From assembly GCF_024628725.1 (NCBI RefSeq), contig NZ_CP102409.1, positions 2,141,001 to 2,205,000 of the forward strand: DNA of 64,000 bases. The letters run 5' to 3'. Position 1 is the stretch's first letter, and every line of letters begins with the position of its first letter. Origin of the DNA: Ruegeria sp. YS9. GTDB lineage: Bacteria > Pseudomonadota > Alphaproteobacteria > Rhodobacterales > Rhodobacteraceae. Below are positions 44,398 through 53,826 of the stretch, in pieces. Both the position numbers and the translations under genes were made by a program. A model generated the notes under the pieces. The model was given only the letters and a program-made list of their open reading frames with translations, searched no databases and was not told the DNA's origin.

Positions 44398-46056
44398 TTA
44401 ACGCTGAGCGGTCGCCCAGTTGGGGTGAATCCACGGACGATCATTGGCCTTCGGCAACGGATCCCTGCCCAAAAGCGAATCCGACACTTTTTCGCCCACC
44501 ATGATCGACGGCGCATTCAGGTTGCCGTTGGTAATCTGCGGAAAGATGGAACTGTCCGCAACGCGCAACCCGTCCACGCCGATGACACGGCCTTCGGGGT
44601 CGACCACAGCGTTCTTGTCATCCGCGCGCCCCATCCGGCAGGTGCCGCAGGGGTGATAGGCGCTTTCCGCATGTTCCGCGATAAAGGCGTTCAGTTCTTC
44701 ATCCGTTTGAACCGCGGCACCGGGCTGGATTTCTTTGCCCGCAAAGGGCTTGAAGGCGGCTTGTCCAAAGATTTCGCGGGTCAGTCGGATACAGGTGCGG
44801 AAATCCTCCCAATCCTTTTCATGGCTCATGTAGTTGAACTTGATCACCGGCGCGTCTGCGGCTTGGGCCGAGCGCAATGTGACCGCCCCGCGTGACGGCG
44901 ACCGCATCGGGCCGACATGCGCCTGAAACCCGTGCCCCTCGGCAGCGGCCTGCCCATCATAGCGAACCGCAATCGGCAGGAAGTGGTATTGAATGTCGGG
45001 GTATTCCACGCCCGGTTTCGACCGGATGAACGCCGCGCTTTCGAACTGATTCGATGCGCCCAATCCCGTTTTGGTAAACAGCCATTGCGCCCCGATCAGG
45101 CCCTTGCTGACCAGGTTCCAGTGCTTGTAGAGCGTGATCGGTTGCAGCGACGCCTGTTGAATGTACAGCTCCAGATGGTCCTGTAGGTTGGCACCAACCC
45201 CCGGGCGATCCGCCACGACGTCGATCCCATGCTCGGCCAGATGCGCTGCTGGGCCGATACCGGACAACATCAGCAGCTTGGGCGAATTGATCGACGATGC
45301 CGCCAGAACGACTTCGCGCCGGGCCCTGATGACTTCTTTCCTGCCGCCACGGATCAGTTCGACCCCAATGGCGCGACCGTCTTCCATGACAACCCGAGAC
45401 GCAAGACCGCGCACGATATCGCAATTGTCGCGCTTGAGCGCGGGTTTCAGATAGGCATTCGCCGCAGACCAGCGCCGCCCCTTCCAGACGGTCTGCTCCA
45501 TCGGGCCAAAGCCTTCCTGCTTTTCACCGTTGTAGTCACCCGTGACTTCGTAACCGGCCTGCTGACCTGCGTCCACAAAGGCCTGAAACAACGGGTTTTC
45601 GCGCGGGCCGCGCGACACGTGCAACGGACCGTCAGTGCCACGCCAAGCCGGATCGCCCCCATGGCCGCCGTCGTGCCAGGTCTCCATCCGTTTGTAATAA
45701 GGTAAAACATCCGCGTAAGACCAACCGTCAGCCCCCATCTCGGCCCAGGTGTCGAAATCGCGCGCGTGGCCGCGAACATAGACCATGCCATTGATCGAGG
45801 ACGACCCGCCGATCACCTTGCCGCGCGGACAGGCCAGGCGACGGTTGTTCAGGTGCGGCTCGGGCTCGGACCGATACCCCCAGTCATAGCGCGACATGTT
45901 CATCGGATAGCTCAGCGCCGCCGGCATCTGAATGAACGGCCCCATATCGGTGCCGCCGTGTTCGATCACCAGAACCGAGGCTCCGGCCTCGCTCAGACGA
46001 TATGCCATTGCGCAGCCTGCGGACCCTGCGCCGACGATGACAAAATCTGCTTCCAT
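44398..46056 (-). CDS. betA: Choline dehydrogenase (BetA)
   Basis: BetA is a membrane-associated GMC flavoprotein oxidising choline to betaine aldehyde and on to glycine betaine. The 552 residues include the FAD-binding [58 protein letters not shown] and the catalytic His region HPCGTCRMG, ending in the GMC C-terminal [30 protein letters not shown] 46056 has GGAG 9 bases upstream. It follows betC after 70 bases in the betI-betC-betA cluster. No betB (betaine aldehyde dehydrogenase) lies nearby in this window. Confidence 0.95.
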   Translation of the reverse strand: MEADFVIVGAGSAGCAMAYRLSEAGASVLVIEHGGTDMGPFIQMPAALSYPMNMSRYDWGYRSEPEPHLNNRRLACPRGKVIGGSSSINGMVYVRGHARDFDTWAEMGADGWSYADVLPYYKRMETWHDGGHGGDPAWRGTDGPLHVSRGPRENPLFQAFVDAGQQAGYEVTGDYNGEKQEGFGPMEQTVWKGRRWSAANAYLKPALKRDNCDIVRGLASRVVMEDGRAIGVELIRGGRKEVIRARREVVLAASSINSPKLLMLSGIGPAAHLAEHGIDVVADRPGVGANLQDHLELYIQQASLQPITLYKHWNLVSKGLIGAQWLFTKTGLGASNQFESAAFIRSKPGVEYPDIQYHFLPIAVRYDGQAAAEGHGFQAHVGPMRSPSRGAVTLRSAQAADAPVIKFNYMSHEKDWEDFRTCIRLTREIFGQAAFKPFAGKEIQPGAAVQTDEELNAFIAEHAESAYHPCGTCRMGRADDKNAVVDPEGRVIGVDGLRVADSSIFPQITNGNLNAPSIMVGEKVSDSLLGRDPLPKANDRPWIHPNWATAQR

Positions 46057-46126
46057 TTCCACAACTCCTGCCCCACCGAGAAGGTTGGATGCCTCCGGCG
46101 GGAGTATTTTCGAAAAGATGAAGAGG

Positions 46127-47635
46127 TTATTCGCCGCGCGGGAACCGGGCGTTTTCCTCGACGATGTTGAGATCCATGTGATTGCGCATGTAGCGTTCCG
46201 ACGCTTTTTGCAGCGGCTGATAATCCCACGGGTAGTAGCCGCCCTGCCGCAGCGCTTCGTACACAACCCAGCGCCGCGCCTGGCTGGCGCGGACATCGGC
46301 GTCGAAGCGATCCAGATCCCAACGGGCCTCGGATTTGGCACGCAGTGTTTGCAGCGTACCTGCGTGTTCGGGGCTGTCGGCCAGGTTGTTCAGTTCTTGC
46401 GGGTCGGCTTCAAGGTCAAACAACTGATCGGGGTCCAATGCGCAGCGATTGTATTTCCACTTGCCATATCGCAATGAGACCAATGGCGCGTAGGATGCCT
46501 CGGCCGCGTATTCCATGGCCACCGGTGCGGTTCGTTCTTCGCCCAGCGCCAATGGCACGAGGTTTTCGCCATCGGTCCACGGGGCGATCTCGGCCATGTC
46601 CACACCCGCCAGCGCCCCCAGCGTCGGGGTCACGTCGATGGTCGAAACCGGGGTGTCGATGCGGCCCGTCGGCAGGTTCGGCGCCGAGATCATAAGCGGC
46701 ACACGCGCCGAGCCTTCGTAGAAGTTCATCTTGAACCACAAGCCGCGTTCGCCCAGCATGTCGCCGTGATCCGAAACGAACAGGATGATCGCCTCTTGCC
46801 GGGTCGTTTCCAGCACTTCGAGGATTTCGCCGATCTTGTCGTCCAGATAAGTGATATTGGCGAAATAGGCGCGGCGCGATTTGCGGATATCTTCTTGGGT
46901 GATGTCGAAACTGCGCCAGTCATTGGCATCAAAAATCCGCTGAGCATGCGGGTCCTGATTGTCATAGCCGATATCAGAAACTTCGGGCAGAAGATGCTCG
47001 CAATCCTCATACAGATCCCAGTACTTGCGACGGGCTACGTATGGGTCATGCGGATGGGTGAAGCTGACGGTCACACACCATGGGCGGTCATCCTTGCCGC
47101 GTGCCAGATCATAAAGCTTGGCTTTGGCGTTGTAGGCGACCTCGTCGTCATATTCCATCTGGTTGGAAATCTCGGCAACGCCCGCGCCGGTTACGGACCC
47201 CATGTTGTGATACCACCAGTCGATGCGTTCACCCGGCTTGCGGTAATCCGGGGTCCAGCCGAAATCGGCCGGATAGATGTCGGTGGTCAGGCGGTCTTCG
47301 AACCCGTGCAACTGATCGGGGCCGACGAAATGCATCTTGCCGGACAGGCAGGTGTAATAGCCCGCGCGGCGCAGGTGATGTGCGTATGTGGGGATGTCGC
47401 TGCGGAACTCGGCCGCGTTGTCATAGACCCCTGTGCGCGACGGCAATTGACCGGACATGAAGCTGGCCCGCCCGGGCGCACACAAGGGCGACGCCGTGTA
47501 GGCATTGGCAAACCGGGTTGACCGTTCCGCCAGTTTCTTCAGGTTCGGAGCGTGAAGCCAGTCAGCGGGACCATCTGGAAAGAGAGTCCCGTTCAACTGA
47601 TCCACCATCAGGATCAGAATGTTCGGTTTTGTCAT
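46127..47635 (-). CDS. betC: Choline-sulfatase (BetC)
   Basis: BetC hydrolyses choline-O-sulfate to choline and sulfate, allowing growth or osmoprotection on this algal and fungal metabolite. The 502-residue sulfatase has the metal site [12 protein letters not shown], the formylglycine motif Cys52-Ala-Pro-Gly-Arg56 in [21 protein letters not shown], the substrate and metal segment [18 protein letters not shown], and the C-terminal choline-sulfatase domain. Formylglycine-generating enzyme should be encoded elsewhere. The ATG overlaps the betI stop by 4 bases, indicating coupling. Confidence 0.95.
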   Translation of the reverse strand: MTKPNILILMVDQLNGTLFPDGPADWLHAPNLKKLAERSTRFANAYTASPLCAPGRASFMSGQLPSRTGVYDNAAEFRSDIPTYAHHLRRAGYYTCLSGKMHFVGPDQLHGFEDRLTTDIYPADFGWTPDYRKPGERIDWWYHNMGSVTGAGVAEISNQMEYDDEVAYNAKAKLYDLARGKDDRPWCVTVSFTHPHDPYVARRKYWDLYEDCEHLLPEVSDIGYDNQDPHAQRIFDANDWRSFDITQEDIRKSRRAYFANITYLDDKIGEILEVLETTRQEAIILFVSDHGDMLGERGLWFKMNFYEGSARVPLMISAPNLPTGRIDTPVSTIDVTPTLGALAGVDMAEIAPWTDGENLVPLALGEERTAPVAMEYAAEASYAPLVSLRYGKWKYNRCALDPDQLFDLEADPQELNNLADSPEHAGTLQTLRAKSEARWDLDRFDADVRASQARRWVVYEALRQGGYYPWDYQPLQKASERYMRNHMDLNIVEENARFPRGE

Positions 47636-48204
47636 TTTTCAGCCTCGAGCAGAGTGTCGAGCACACGCATCGCGTGGCTCACGGCCAGTTGCGGTTCTTC
47701 GGGAGCGCTGAGTGCGGCGCGGATGTACAGACCATCAATCAGGGCAACCATATTCTCGGCCGCCTCTTTAGGGTCGGCCAACTTGTGCCGCAGGGCGTGG
47801 GTCAGATTGGATTTGATGCGGGCCTGGTAGATCTGCCACAGGCGCAGGGCGTCATCATTGGTCTGAGCCAGTACATAAAAGGTCATCCAGGCCGCAATCA
47901 CATCAGGTGTGAAACAAGAGGGCGCAAAACACGCCCTGACGATCGCCTGCGCCCTGTCGTCCGGCGCGGCTGCTTTCAACTCGCCTCGCGCCTCTTTGCC
48001 GAAGTCCGACAGGATCTGCCGCATGGCAGCCAGAAAGATCTGATCCTTGCCGCCGAAATAGTGGTGCGCAAGCGCGCTGGACATGCCCGCACGCTTGGCA
48101 ATCTGGCTGACGGTTACATCAAGGGATTTCTTCACGCCCAATTCAGCGATTGTCGCACGAACAATCGCATCCCGGCGGATTGGCTCCATTCCGACTTTTG
48201 GCAT
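47632..48204 (-). CDS. betI: BetI, TetR-family choline-responsive repressor
   Basis: The 190-residue repressor has an N-terminal TetR helix-turn-helix (RDAIVRATIAELGVKKSLDVTVSQIAKRAGMSSALAHHYFGGKDQIFLAAMRQIL, residues 10-62) with the BetI-typical GMSSALAHHYFGGK, and a ligand domain with WMTFYVLAQTNDDALRLWQIYQAR. BetI represses choline-to-betaine genes and is released by choline. It is the first gene of betI-betC-betA, and its promoter overlaps a palindromic operator at 48252-48269, so it is autoregulated. Confidence 0.95.
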   Translation of the reverse strand: MPKVGMEPIRRDAIVRATIAELGVKKSLDVTVSQIAKRAGMSSALAHHYFGGKDQIFLAAMRQILSDFGKEARGELKAAAPDDRAQAIVRACFAPSCFTPDVIAAWMTFYVLAQTNDDALRLWQIYQARIKSNLTHALRHKLADPKEAAENMVALIDGLYIRAALSAPEEPQLAVSHAMRVLDTLLEAEK

Positions 48205-48235
48205 CGTTCTCCCCTTGAGCAGGCGTCACGGGACC

Positions 48236-48264
48236 ACGCTAGGGGGTTTTTATTGACTCGTCAA
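48236..48264 (-). promoter_or_regulatory. betI: Promoter of betI-betC-betA
   Basis: On the minus strand, TTGACG (48264-48259), a 17-base spacer, then TAGCGT (48241-48236), placing the start about 25 bases before the betI ATG. The -35 box is inside the BetI operator, which explains repression. Confidence 0.65.
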
Positions 48265-48269
48265 TTAAT
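48252..48269. promoter_or_regulatory. BetI operator over the betI promoter
   Basis: ATTGACTCGTCAATTAAT contains the palindrome ATTGA-CTCG-TCAAT. It matches the site at 14780-14797 (minus strand) at 16 of 18 bases and lies over the -35 box. Confidence 0.75.
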
Positions 48270-48291
48270 GAAAAATCGGGGAGCGTTGTCG

Positions 48292-49200
48292 TTACAGCTT
48301 CGGCGCAATACTCGGAGGCGTCAAGTCCCGGCGGTTCAACACGAATTCGCGCCATGAGATAAAGCTTACGGCGGCAAGGATCAGCGTGCCGCCCGCGACA
48401 ACCCACACGTCAACGCTTTCATGGAACACTGCGGCGCCCAGGATCGTGGCCCATATCAGCTGAAGAAACGTCACCGGCTGCGTGACGGCCACTGGCGCCG
48501 CCTGAAGTGCCAAGGTCATGAAGTAGTGCCCGGCTGTCGCAAAGCTGGCCACCAGAAAAAGAACCCCGAGATCCCGCAGGCTTGGCTGCGTCCAGACGGC
48601 GACCGCAAATGGTATCAGGGCTATGGTCACCCAGATCGACAAATGCGCCACGACGACGGATGGCGGTACATCACGCACCAGAATCTTGGCCAATAAATAC
48701 GACCCCCCAAGTGTCAGGGCCGTTCCCAGCATGGCCAGATGGCCTGATGACACGTCGCGAAAACCGGGCCGCAGGATGATCAGGACGCCAACCAGAGCGA
48801 CCAGAATGGCTGCAATCCGGCGAAAGGCCAGTTTTTCACCCAGAAACAGGGCCGCCCCCAGGGTGACGTAAACCGGCGTCATGTAATTCATGGCGGTGAC
48901 CTCGGCCAATGGTATCTGTGTCATGGCAAAGAACCAGAGCATGACCGCAACCGCATGCACGACCCCTCGCAGGCCGAACAGCGTCAGCAGGCGGGGTGTC
49001 AGATGTGTCGACATGATCGACCGCATGGCTGGCAAAAGAAACACCAAACCCAGCACATACCGCAGGAAGGCGGCCTGGATGGAATTCATCGATGTGCCCA
49101 ACGACTTCACCAGCGCGGTCATCACGACAAAGGACAAGCCGGCGGCGAACATCCAGAACATGCCGGCAAGCGGGCGGGACGATACGGTGGATGAAGTCAT
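48292..49200 (-). CDS. EamA/DMT family transporter
   Basis: The 302-residue protein has ten predicted membrane helices in two EamA repeats: GMFWMFAAGLSFVVMTALVKSLG with NSIQAAFLRYVLGLVFLLPAM, then LAMLGTALTLGGSYLLAKILVRD with LQLIWATILGAAVFHESVDVWVVAGGTLILAAV. DMT exporters move amino acids or other small metabolites; substrate unknown. The ATG at 49200 is preferred over an upstream in-frame start. It lies between betI and the LysE gene, in the same direction as both, and may be transcribed with the LysE gene upstream of it. Confidence 0.88.
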   Translation of the reverse strand: MTSSTVSSRPLAGMFWMFAAGLSFVVMTALVKSLGTSMNSIQAAFLRYVLGLVFLLPAMRSIMSTHLTPRLLTLFGLRGVVHAVAVMLWFFAMTQIPLAEVTAMNYMTPVYVTLGAALFLGEKLAFRRIAAILVALVGVLIILRPGFRDVSSGHLAMLGTALTLGGSYLLAKILVRDVPPSVVVAHLSIWVTIALIPFAVAVWTQPSLRDLGVLFLVASFATAGHYFMTLALQAAPVAVTQPVTFLQLIWATILGAAVFHESVDVWVVAGGTLILAAVSFISWREFVLNRRDLTPPSIAPKL

Positions 49201-49240
49201 GTTCAAGGTTGAACACCGAAACCCGGCCGGGAACAACCCT

Positions 49241-49840
49241 TCACATGATAACAAGTTTCAGTGCGATACCCAGCATGACGATGCCAATCCCGGCATCCAG
49301 CACCCGCCACGCCCGGGGGCGCGCAAAAACCGGGGAAAGGATACCCGCGCCGTAACCAAGCGAAAAGAAGAACACAAAGCTAGATGTCATCGCGCCAAGG
49401 GCGAAACCCAGCCGGTCGTCATATTGGGCCGAGATCGAGCCGATCAGCACGACCGTATCCAGATACACATGCGGATTCAGCCAGGTGAACGCGAATACCG
49501 TCAGCAGCGCAGCATTGAGGCTGGTTCGCTTTCCATTGCCGATTTCCATCACCGAACCTCCCAGCCAGGATGACCGCAGACTGCGCAAGCCATACCAGAT
49601 CAGGAATGCCGCCCCACCGTATCGCATCACGGTTTCGAACCAGGGTGCGGCCTGTGCCAGAGTGCCAAAACCTGCCACGCCTGCTCCGATCAGGATGGCA
49701 TCAGACACCGCACAGGTCAGGCACAGAAAAAACACATGCTCGCGCCGCAAGCCCTGCCTCAGGATAAAGGCGTTCTGCGCCCCGATGGCGAGGATCAGGC
49801 TGAAACCCAGCGCAAAACCGGCGATCACGGATGTAGGCAT
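49241..49840 (-). CDS. LysE/ArgO family amino-acid exporter
   Basis: The 199-residue protein has six helices with the LysE/ArgO pattern: GFSLILAIGAQNAFILRQGLRREH (the QNAF motif), CAVSDAILIGAGVAG, FAFTWLNPHVYLDTVVLIGSIS (the NPHVYLDT motif) and a long last helix. LysE and ArgO export lysine and arginine when they accumulate. An ArgP-like LysR regulator is divergent 87 bases away, reproducing the argP-argO/lysG-lysE arrangement and supporting basic amino-acid export. ATG 49840 follows AGGAG. Confidence 0.93.
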   Translation of the reverse strand: MPTSVIAGFALGFSLILAIGAQNAFILRQGLRREHVFFLCLTCAVSDAILIGAGVAGFGTLAQAAPWFETVMRYGGAAFLIWYGLRSLRSSWLGGSVMEIGNGKRTSLNAALLTVFAFTWLNPHVYLDTVVLIGSISAQYDDRLGFALGAMTSSFVFFFSLGYGAGILSPVFARPRAWRVLDAGIGIVMLGIALKLVIM

Positions 49841-49927
49841 GATATCTCCTGCGTTGTCACTGCGTTGACTAATGGCCGCGATACGATCTATCAAATTAAA
49901 GATGTTTCCCTCAGTTAAGTTTTGCTA

Positions 49928-50821
49928 ATGCTGCTGGACCCTCACCAACTGGCCGCCTTGTCCGCCATTCTGCGCCATGGCAGTTTTGATGCAGCGGCGG
50001 CGGAGCTGGCCGTGACCCCTTCGGCGATATCCCAGCGGATAAAGGCGCTGGAGGATCGGGTGGGCGCCTCGCTCATCCATCGGGGAACCCCTTGCACCGG
50101 AACGCCCGCCGGGCAGCGCATCGCGCGCTACGCCGAAGATGTCGGGCTGCTGGAATCACAACTGGCCCGTGAATTGGCGCTGGTACAAGAACCCGGGTCC
50201 GCGCGGGTTCGCATTGCGGTTCCCGCCGACATTCTGGCGACCTGGTTCATTGACGCGATGGCGCGTGTGCCCGACATGCTGTTCGACCTTGTGATCGACG
50301 ATCAGGACCATTCGGCAGATTGGCTGAGGCGCGGTGAGGTCAGCGCCGCCGTCACCGTCGGCGGACAAACCATAAGCGGTTGTGACGCGCTTGAACTGGG
50401 CGTGTTGAGGTATCTGCCCACCGCCAGCCCGGACTTTATCAATGCGTGGTTCAAGGACGGCGTGACCGAGGAGACGCTCAGCAAAGCGCCTTGCCTTGTC
50501 TTCAACCGGAAAGACGGCCTGCAAAAAGCGTGGATCGCTCGTCACACCGGCAACCGTCTTTCACCGCCTTCCCACTTCCTGCCGTCTTCGCAAGGGTTCG
50601 TTGATGCCGCGATCGCGGGAATTGGCTGGGGTATGAACCCGGCAGCCCTTGTGCAAGACGCCATGGCGCGTGGACAGTTGCGCCCGATCGTTCCCGATGC
50701 GCCACTGGACGTCGCGCTCAGCTGGCAGGTCGGGCGTGTTCTTGCGCCAGCGCTCAAACCTCTTACACAGGCAGTCCAGCATGCTGCGCAACGGGTTTTG
50801 CTCCCGTCACAACGCAAATAG
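49928..50821 (+). CDS. argP: LysR-family regulator, ArgP/LysG type
   Basis: The 297-residue regulator has the N-terminal winged helix (LLDPHQLAALSAILRHGSFDAAAAELAVTPSAISQRIKALEDRVGASLIHRG) typical of ArgP/IciA/LysG, and a LysR substrate domain. ArgP activates the exporter gene argO in response to arginine or lysine. The divergent LysE-type gene fits this. ATG 49928 is chosen over the TTG at 49922 two codons earlier. A LysR T-N11-A box is expected between 49841 and 49927; that stretch is AT-rich, but I did not fix a box. Confidence 0.9.
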   Translation: MLLDPHQLAALSAILRHGSFDAAAAELAVTPSAISQRIKALEDRVGASLIHRGTPCTGTPAGQRIARYAEDVGLLESQLARELALVQEPGSARVRIAVPADILATWFIDAMARVPDMLFDLVIDDQDHSADWLRRGEVSAAVTVGGQTISGCDALELGVLRYLPTASPDFINAWFKDGVTEETLSKAPCLVFNRKDGLQKAWIARHTGNRLSPPSHFLPSSQGFVDAAIAGIGWGMNPAALVQDAMARGQLRPIVPDAPLDVALSWQVGRVLAPALKPLTQAVQHAAQRVLLPSQRK

Positions 50822-50847
50822 TCAGACTCATTCGATCGGAGGAACCA

Positions 50848-51537
50848 ATGTTCTCACGCGACGCCCTCAGTTATGACCCCATTCCCTTGCCCGACCGATG
50901 CGAGATCAGTGATGCGGACATGCAGGGCGCGGCTGTGGCTTTTTTTGAAAAAATGCGACGGCGTCATACCGTTCGGGATTTCACCACGCGCCCGGTGGCC
51001 CGCGATGTGATCGAAACCTGCCTGCGCACCGCGGGAACAGCGCCGTCAGGTGCAAACCATCAACCCTGGCACTTTGCTGCCATATCGGACCCAAAGCTGA
51101 AACTGCGCATCCGCGAGGAAGCCGAAGAAGAAGAGCGCCGGTTCTATGCGGGAGGGGCGGGCGATGAATGGATCAAGGCACTGGAACCCATCGGGACCAA
51201 TGCGGTCAAAGAGCACCTGACCACCGCCCCGTGGCTGATCGTGGTCTTTGCCCAACGCTGGGGGCAATTCGAAGACGGGACGCGGTACAAGAATTACTAC
51301 GTGCCAGAAAGTGTGAACATTGCCACCGGCTTTCTGTTGGCCGCGCTACATCACGCCGGTCTCAGCACCCTGACCCATACCCCGAACCCGATGCGGTTTC
51401 TGAACGACGCGCTGGACCGACCCGCATCCGAGAAACCGACAATGATCATCGCAGTTGGTCATCCCTCGGACACCGCGACCGTACCTTCTGTGGCAAAGCT
51501 GAAGAAGCCTTTGGAAGAGATTTCCTCGTTCTTCTGA
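50848..51537 (+). CDS. Nitroreductase-fold flavoprotein resembling iodotyrosine deiodinase
   Basis: The 229-residue protein has the FMN fold (RRRHTVRDFTTRPV, APSGANHQPWHFAAI, HHAGLSTLTHTPNPM). It aligns unusually well with animal iodotyrosine deiodinase along the lid: Glu96, Tyr100 and Lys121 match the human Glu157, Tyr161 and Lys182 with identical spacings of 4 and 21, and NAVKEHLTTAP and RPASEKP...VGHPSDTATVP also correspond. These lid residues bind the halotyrosine zwitterion. I infer reductive dehalogenation of halogenated tyrosine, with the general nitroreductase role as alternative. GGAGG precedes the ATG. It follows argP after 26 bases. Confidence 0.85.
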   Translation: MFSRDALSYDPIPLPDRCEISDADMQGAAVAFFEKMRRRHTVRDFTTRPVARDVIETCLRTAGTAPSGANHQPWHFAAISDPKLKLRIREEAEEEERRFYAGGAGDEWIKALEPIGTNAVKEHLTTAPWLIVVFAQRWGQFEDGTRYKNYYVPESVNIATGFLLAALHHAGLSTLTHTPNPMRFLNDALDRPASEKPTMIIAVGHPSDTATVPSVAKLKKPLEEISSFF

Positions 51538-51548
51538 GCGGACCTGCA

Positions 51549-52829
51549 TTAGTTCTGAGGCCGGGGGGAATCTTCCCGGTCGGGCGACATCGTCAGGTAG
51601 CACGTCACGCAAGCCATCAGACTGGCCGCGACTATGAACGCGACCGCCAAGGCAACCTCATGCATATGGGCGACTGCGGCCAGCGCGGCCGAAAGCAGCA
51701 CCGCCAACAATCGAGTAAACGATTTGATAGCTGCGGATCCCTGAACGCGTTGCTCCTTGGGCGCGACGTCCAGGAAATAGAGCTTGCGCGCGCTGCTGAT
51801 CCCGGTCACCGCGACGGTGACGACGAACAGCGCGATCGCATGCAGGTGCACATCGTGATCGATACCCATGTAGTGGAATGCCAGCAGAACACCTCCGGTA
51901 GCGGCCACCATGAGTGTCCCGACCACCATGACGGCACGATGAGATTTCATGTTCACGACCTGCCACAACGGCCCCGAAACAAGATAGCCCGAAGCGGATG
52001 AAACAATCATCGCGGTCAGACCCTTGGCCGAGCCATGATGCGCCTCTGCCGCTATCAGCGCGAAGAACGGGACGGATAGCGACACAGCCACCAAGGGTAT
52101 ACGCATAACCATGTAACGCCGAAACCAGGTGTATTCGAACATGCCAAGGATACCCCGGGCATTGGCCGTGAACGACAGCTTGGGTTTGCTTCCAGTCTTT
52201 TTTGCCGGTTCCGCAGAGCGGGCATTCTCGGTCATTGCCAGCATCAACAGCCCTGAAAGCATGAAAAACGCAACCGATACGCCGATCATGGTTGAATGGC
52301 GTGAAAAAGGTGGGTTTTCCTTGGTGATCTGATGCACCAGCAGGGCCAGACCGATGGCACACAGGCCCCCGCCCCCAAGTTGCAGGTAATGCATGACCAT
52401 GCGCGAACGCGAGTGGACATGATCGCCCAACAGATCGGTGAACATCAGGTTCTGAACTTCATCCACCAGACCGATCACGAAGAAGACCGCCACGAAAACC
52501 ACTGCGATCAACGGAACGACCCCGGTCGCGGCGGCCACCATCGCCAGAACAAGACAGGCGCCGATAACGGCTTCGGTCAGAGCGATGGCGCGCTTCTTTT
52601 GCGATTTCGCCGCTATGGGTTGCGCCAGAAAAAAGTCGGAAATCATACTTCCAACCATCCGCACCGAAACCAGCGCGCCCGCCACGAACATCGGCAATTC
52701 GAATGACACGGCCAGAAACGGCAATACCACCGATGGGCTGCCCAAAGTCCATGCAACCTGAGACACGATACTCTGCCCCGCAAGAACCGGCACGTTTCGC
52801 TTGGTCTTATCAGAGGTCACATCCGTCAT
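51549..52829 (-). CDS. Major facilitator superfamily-like membrane protein
   Basis: The 426-residue protein has about 12 helices. The first repeat includes VLPFLAVSFELPMFVAGALVSVRMVGSMISDFFLAQPIA, and the second SVPFFALIAAEAHHGSAKGLTAMIVSSASGYLVSGPLWQ. The usual A-motif is not obvious, and a polar central loop (SAEPAKKTGSKPKLS) links the halves. Substrate and direction of transport are unknown. It converges with the deiodinase-like gene with a gap of 11 bases; a link with halotyrosine is possible but only positional. Confidence 0.78.
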   Translation of the reverse strand: MTDVTSDKTKRNVPVLAGQSIVSQVAWTLGSPSVVLPFLAVSFELPMFVAGALVSVRMVGSMISDFFLAQPIAAKSQKKRAIALTEAVIGACLVLAMVAAATGVVPLIAVVFVAVFFVIGLVDEVQNLMFTDLLGDHVHSRSRMVMHYLQLGGGGLCAIGLALLVHQITKENPPFSRHSTMIGVSVAFFMLSGLLMLAMTENARSAEPAKKTGSKPKLSFTANARGILGMFEYTWFRRYMVMRIPLVAVSLSVPFFALIAAEAHHGSAKGLTAMIVSSASGYLVSGPLWQVVNMKSHRAVMVVGTLMVAATGGVLLAFHYMGIDHDVHLHAIALFVVTVAVTGISSARKLYFLDVAPKEQRVQGSAAIKSFTRLLAVLLSAALAAVAHMHEVALAVAFIVAASLMACVTCYLTMSPDREDSPRPQN

Positions 52830-52923
52830 GGATCTTTCGGTGGCATCGTCCCAGAACTTCCGAGTTGTACCAGCCTAAGCGTTTCGAAGGTTTCAGCCAA
52901 CACCTCTTCGAAACTGCCCGAAA

Positions 52924-52953
52924 ACGAAAAAACCCGGCGGTCGAGCCGGGTTT
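52924..52953 (-). terminator. Intrinsic terminator of yebC
   Basis: On the minus strand, AAACCCGGC (52953-52945) and GCCGGGTTT (52938-52930) around TCGACC, followed by TTTCG. It lies 23 bases after the yebC stop. Confidence 0.85.
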
Positions 52954-52975
52954 CGCCATCAAGTTCCGCAACAGC

Positions 52976-53716
52976 TCAGAGCTGTGCCATCACCTCATCC
53001 GAGGCTTCGAAATTGGTCGTGACACGCTGTACGTCGTCATCGTCTTCCAGCGCATCCACCAGCTTCATCAGCTTTTGCATGTCTTCCAGACCCAGCTCGG
53101 TCGTGGTGGTCGGTTTCCAGACCAACTTGGTGGATTCAGATTCACCCAGCGCAGCCTCCAACGCGTTCGAAACGTCGTTCAGATCCGTATCCGCACACCA
53201 GATGATGTGGCCATCCTCTGAACTTTCGACATCTTCCGCGCCAGCCTCGATGGCGGCTTCGAAAATGGTGTCTGCGTCACCTGCCGTCGCCGGATAAATC
53301 ACTTCGCCCTTGCGTTCGAACATGAACCCGACCGAGCCCGTTTCGCCCAGATTGCCACCGTTCTTGGAAAAGGTCGAACGCACGGTCGACGCAGTGCGAT
53401 TGCGGTTGTCCGTCATGGTTTCAACGATCACGGCCACGCCGTTGGGGCCATAGCCCTCATAGCGGATTTCTTCGTAATCGTCGCCTTCACCGGCAGTGGA
53501 CTTTTTGATCGCGCGGTCAATCACATCCTTGGGAACCGAGTTCGACTTGGCCTCTTTCACGGCCAGACGCAAGCGCGGGTTCTTTTCAGGATCGGGGTCG
53601 CCCATCTTGGCGGCAACGGTGATCTCTTTCGACAGTTTGGAAAACAGTTTGGACCGCGCGGCGTCCTGACGCCCCTTGCGGTGCTGGATGTTGGCCCATT
53701 TTGAGTGGCCTGCCAT
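52976..53716 (-). CDS. yebC: YebC/PmpR family protein (translation/transcription factor)
   Basis: The 246-residue protein is a standard Yeb[33 protein letters not shown] at the N-terminus, [46 protein letters not shown] and [23 protein letters not shown]. Members were first described as DNA-binding regulators and, more recently, as factors helping ribosomes through proline stretches (the TACO1 family). It has its own terminator downstream. Confidence 0.96.
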   Translation of the reverse strand: MAGHSKWANIQHRKGRQDAARSKLFSKLSKEITVAAKMGDPDPEKNPRLRLAVKEAKSNSVPKDVIDRAIKKSTAGEGDDYEEIRYEGYGPNGVAVIVETMTDNRNRTASTVRSTFSKNGGNLGETGSVGFMFERKGEVIYPATAGDADTIFEAAIEAGAEDVESSEDGHIIWCADTDLNDVSNALEAALGESESTKLVWKPTTTTELGLEDMQKLMKLVDALEDDDDVQRVTTNFEASDEVMAQL

Positions 53717-53826
53717 AATGCGTCCTCGTCATCGTGATTGCGTGTTCGGCGCTCATATAGACGTTTGCAGGGGGCAGGATCAAGAGAGCGGCTTGCGACG
53801 GCTTCACCGGCTAGTATGGTGACGGC

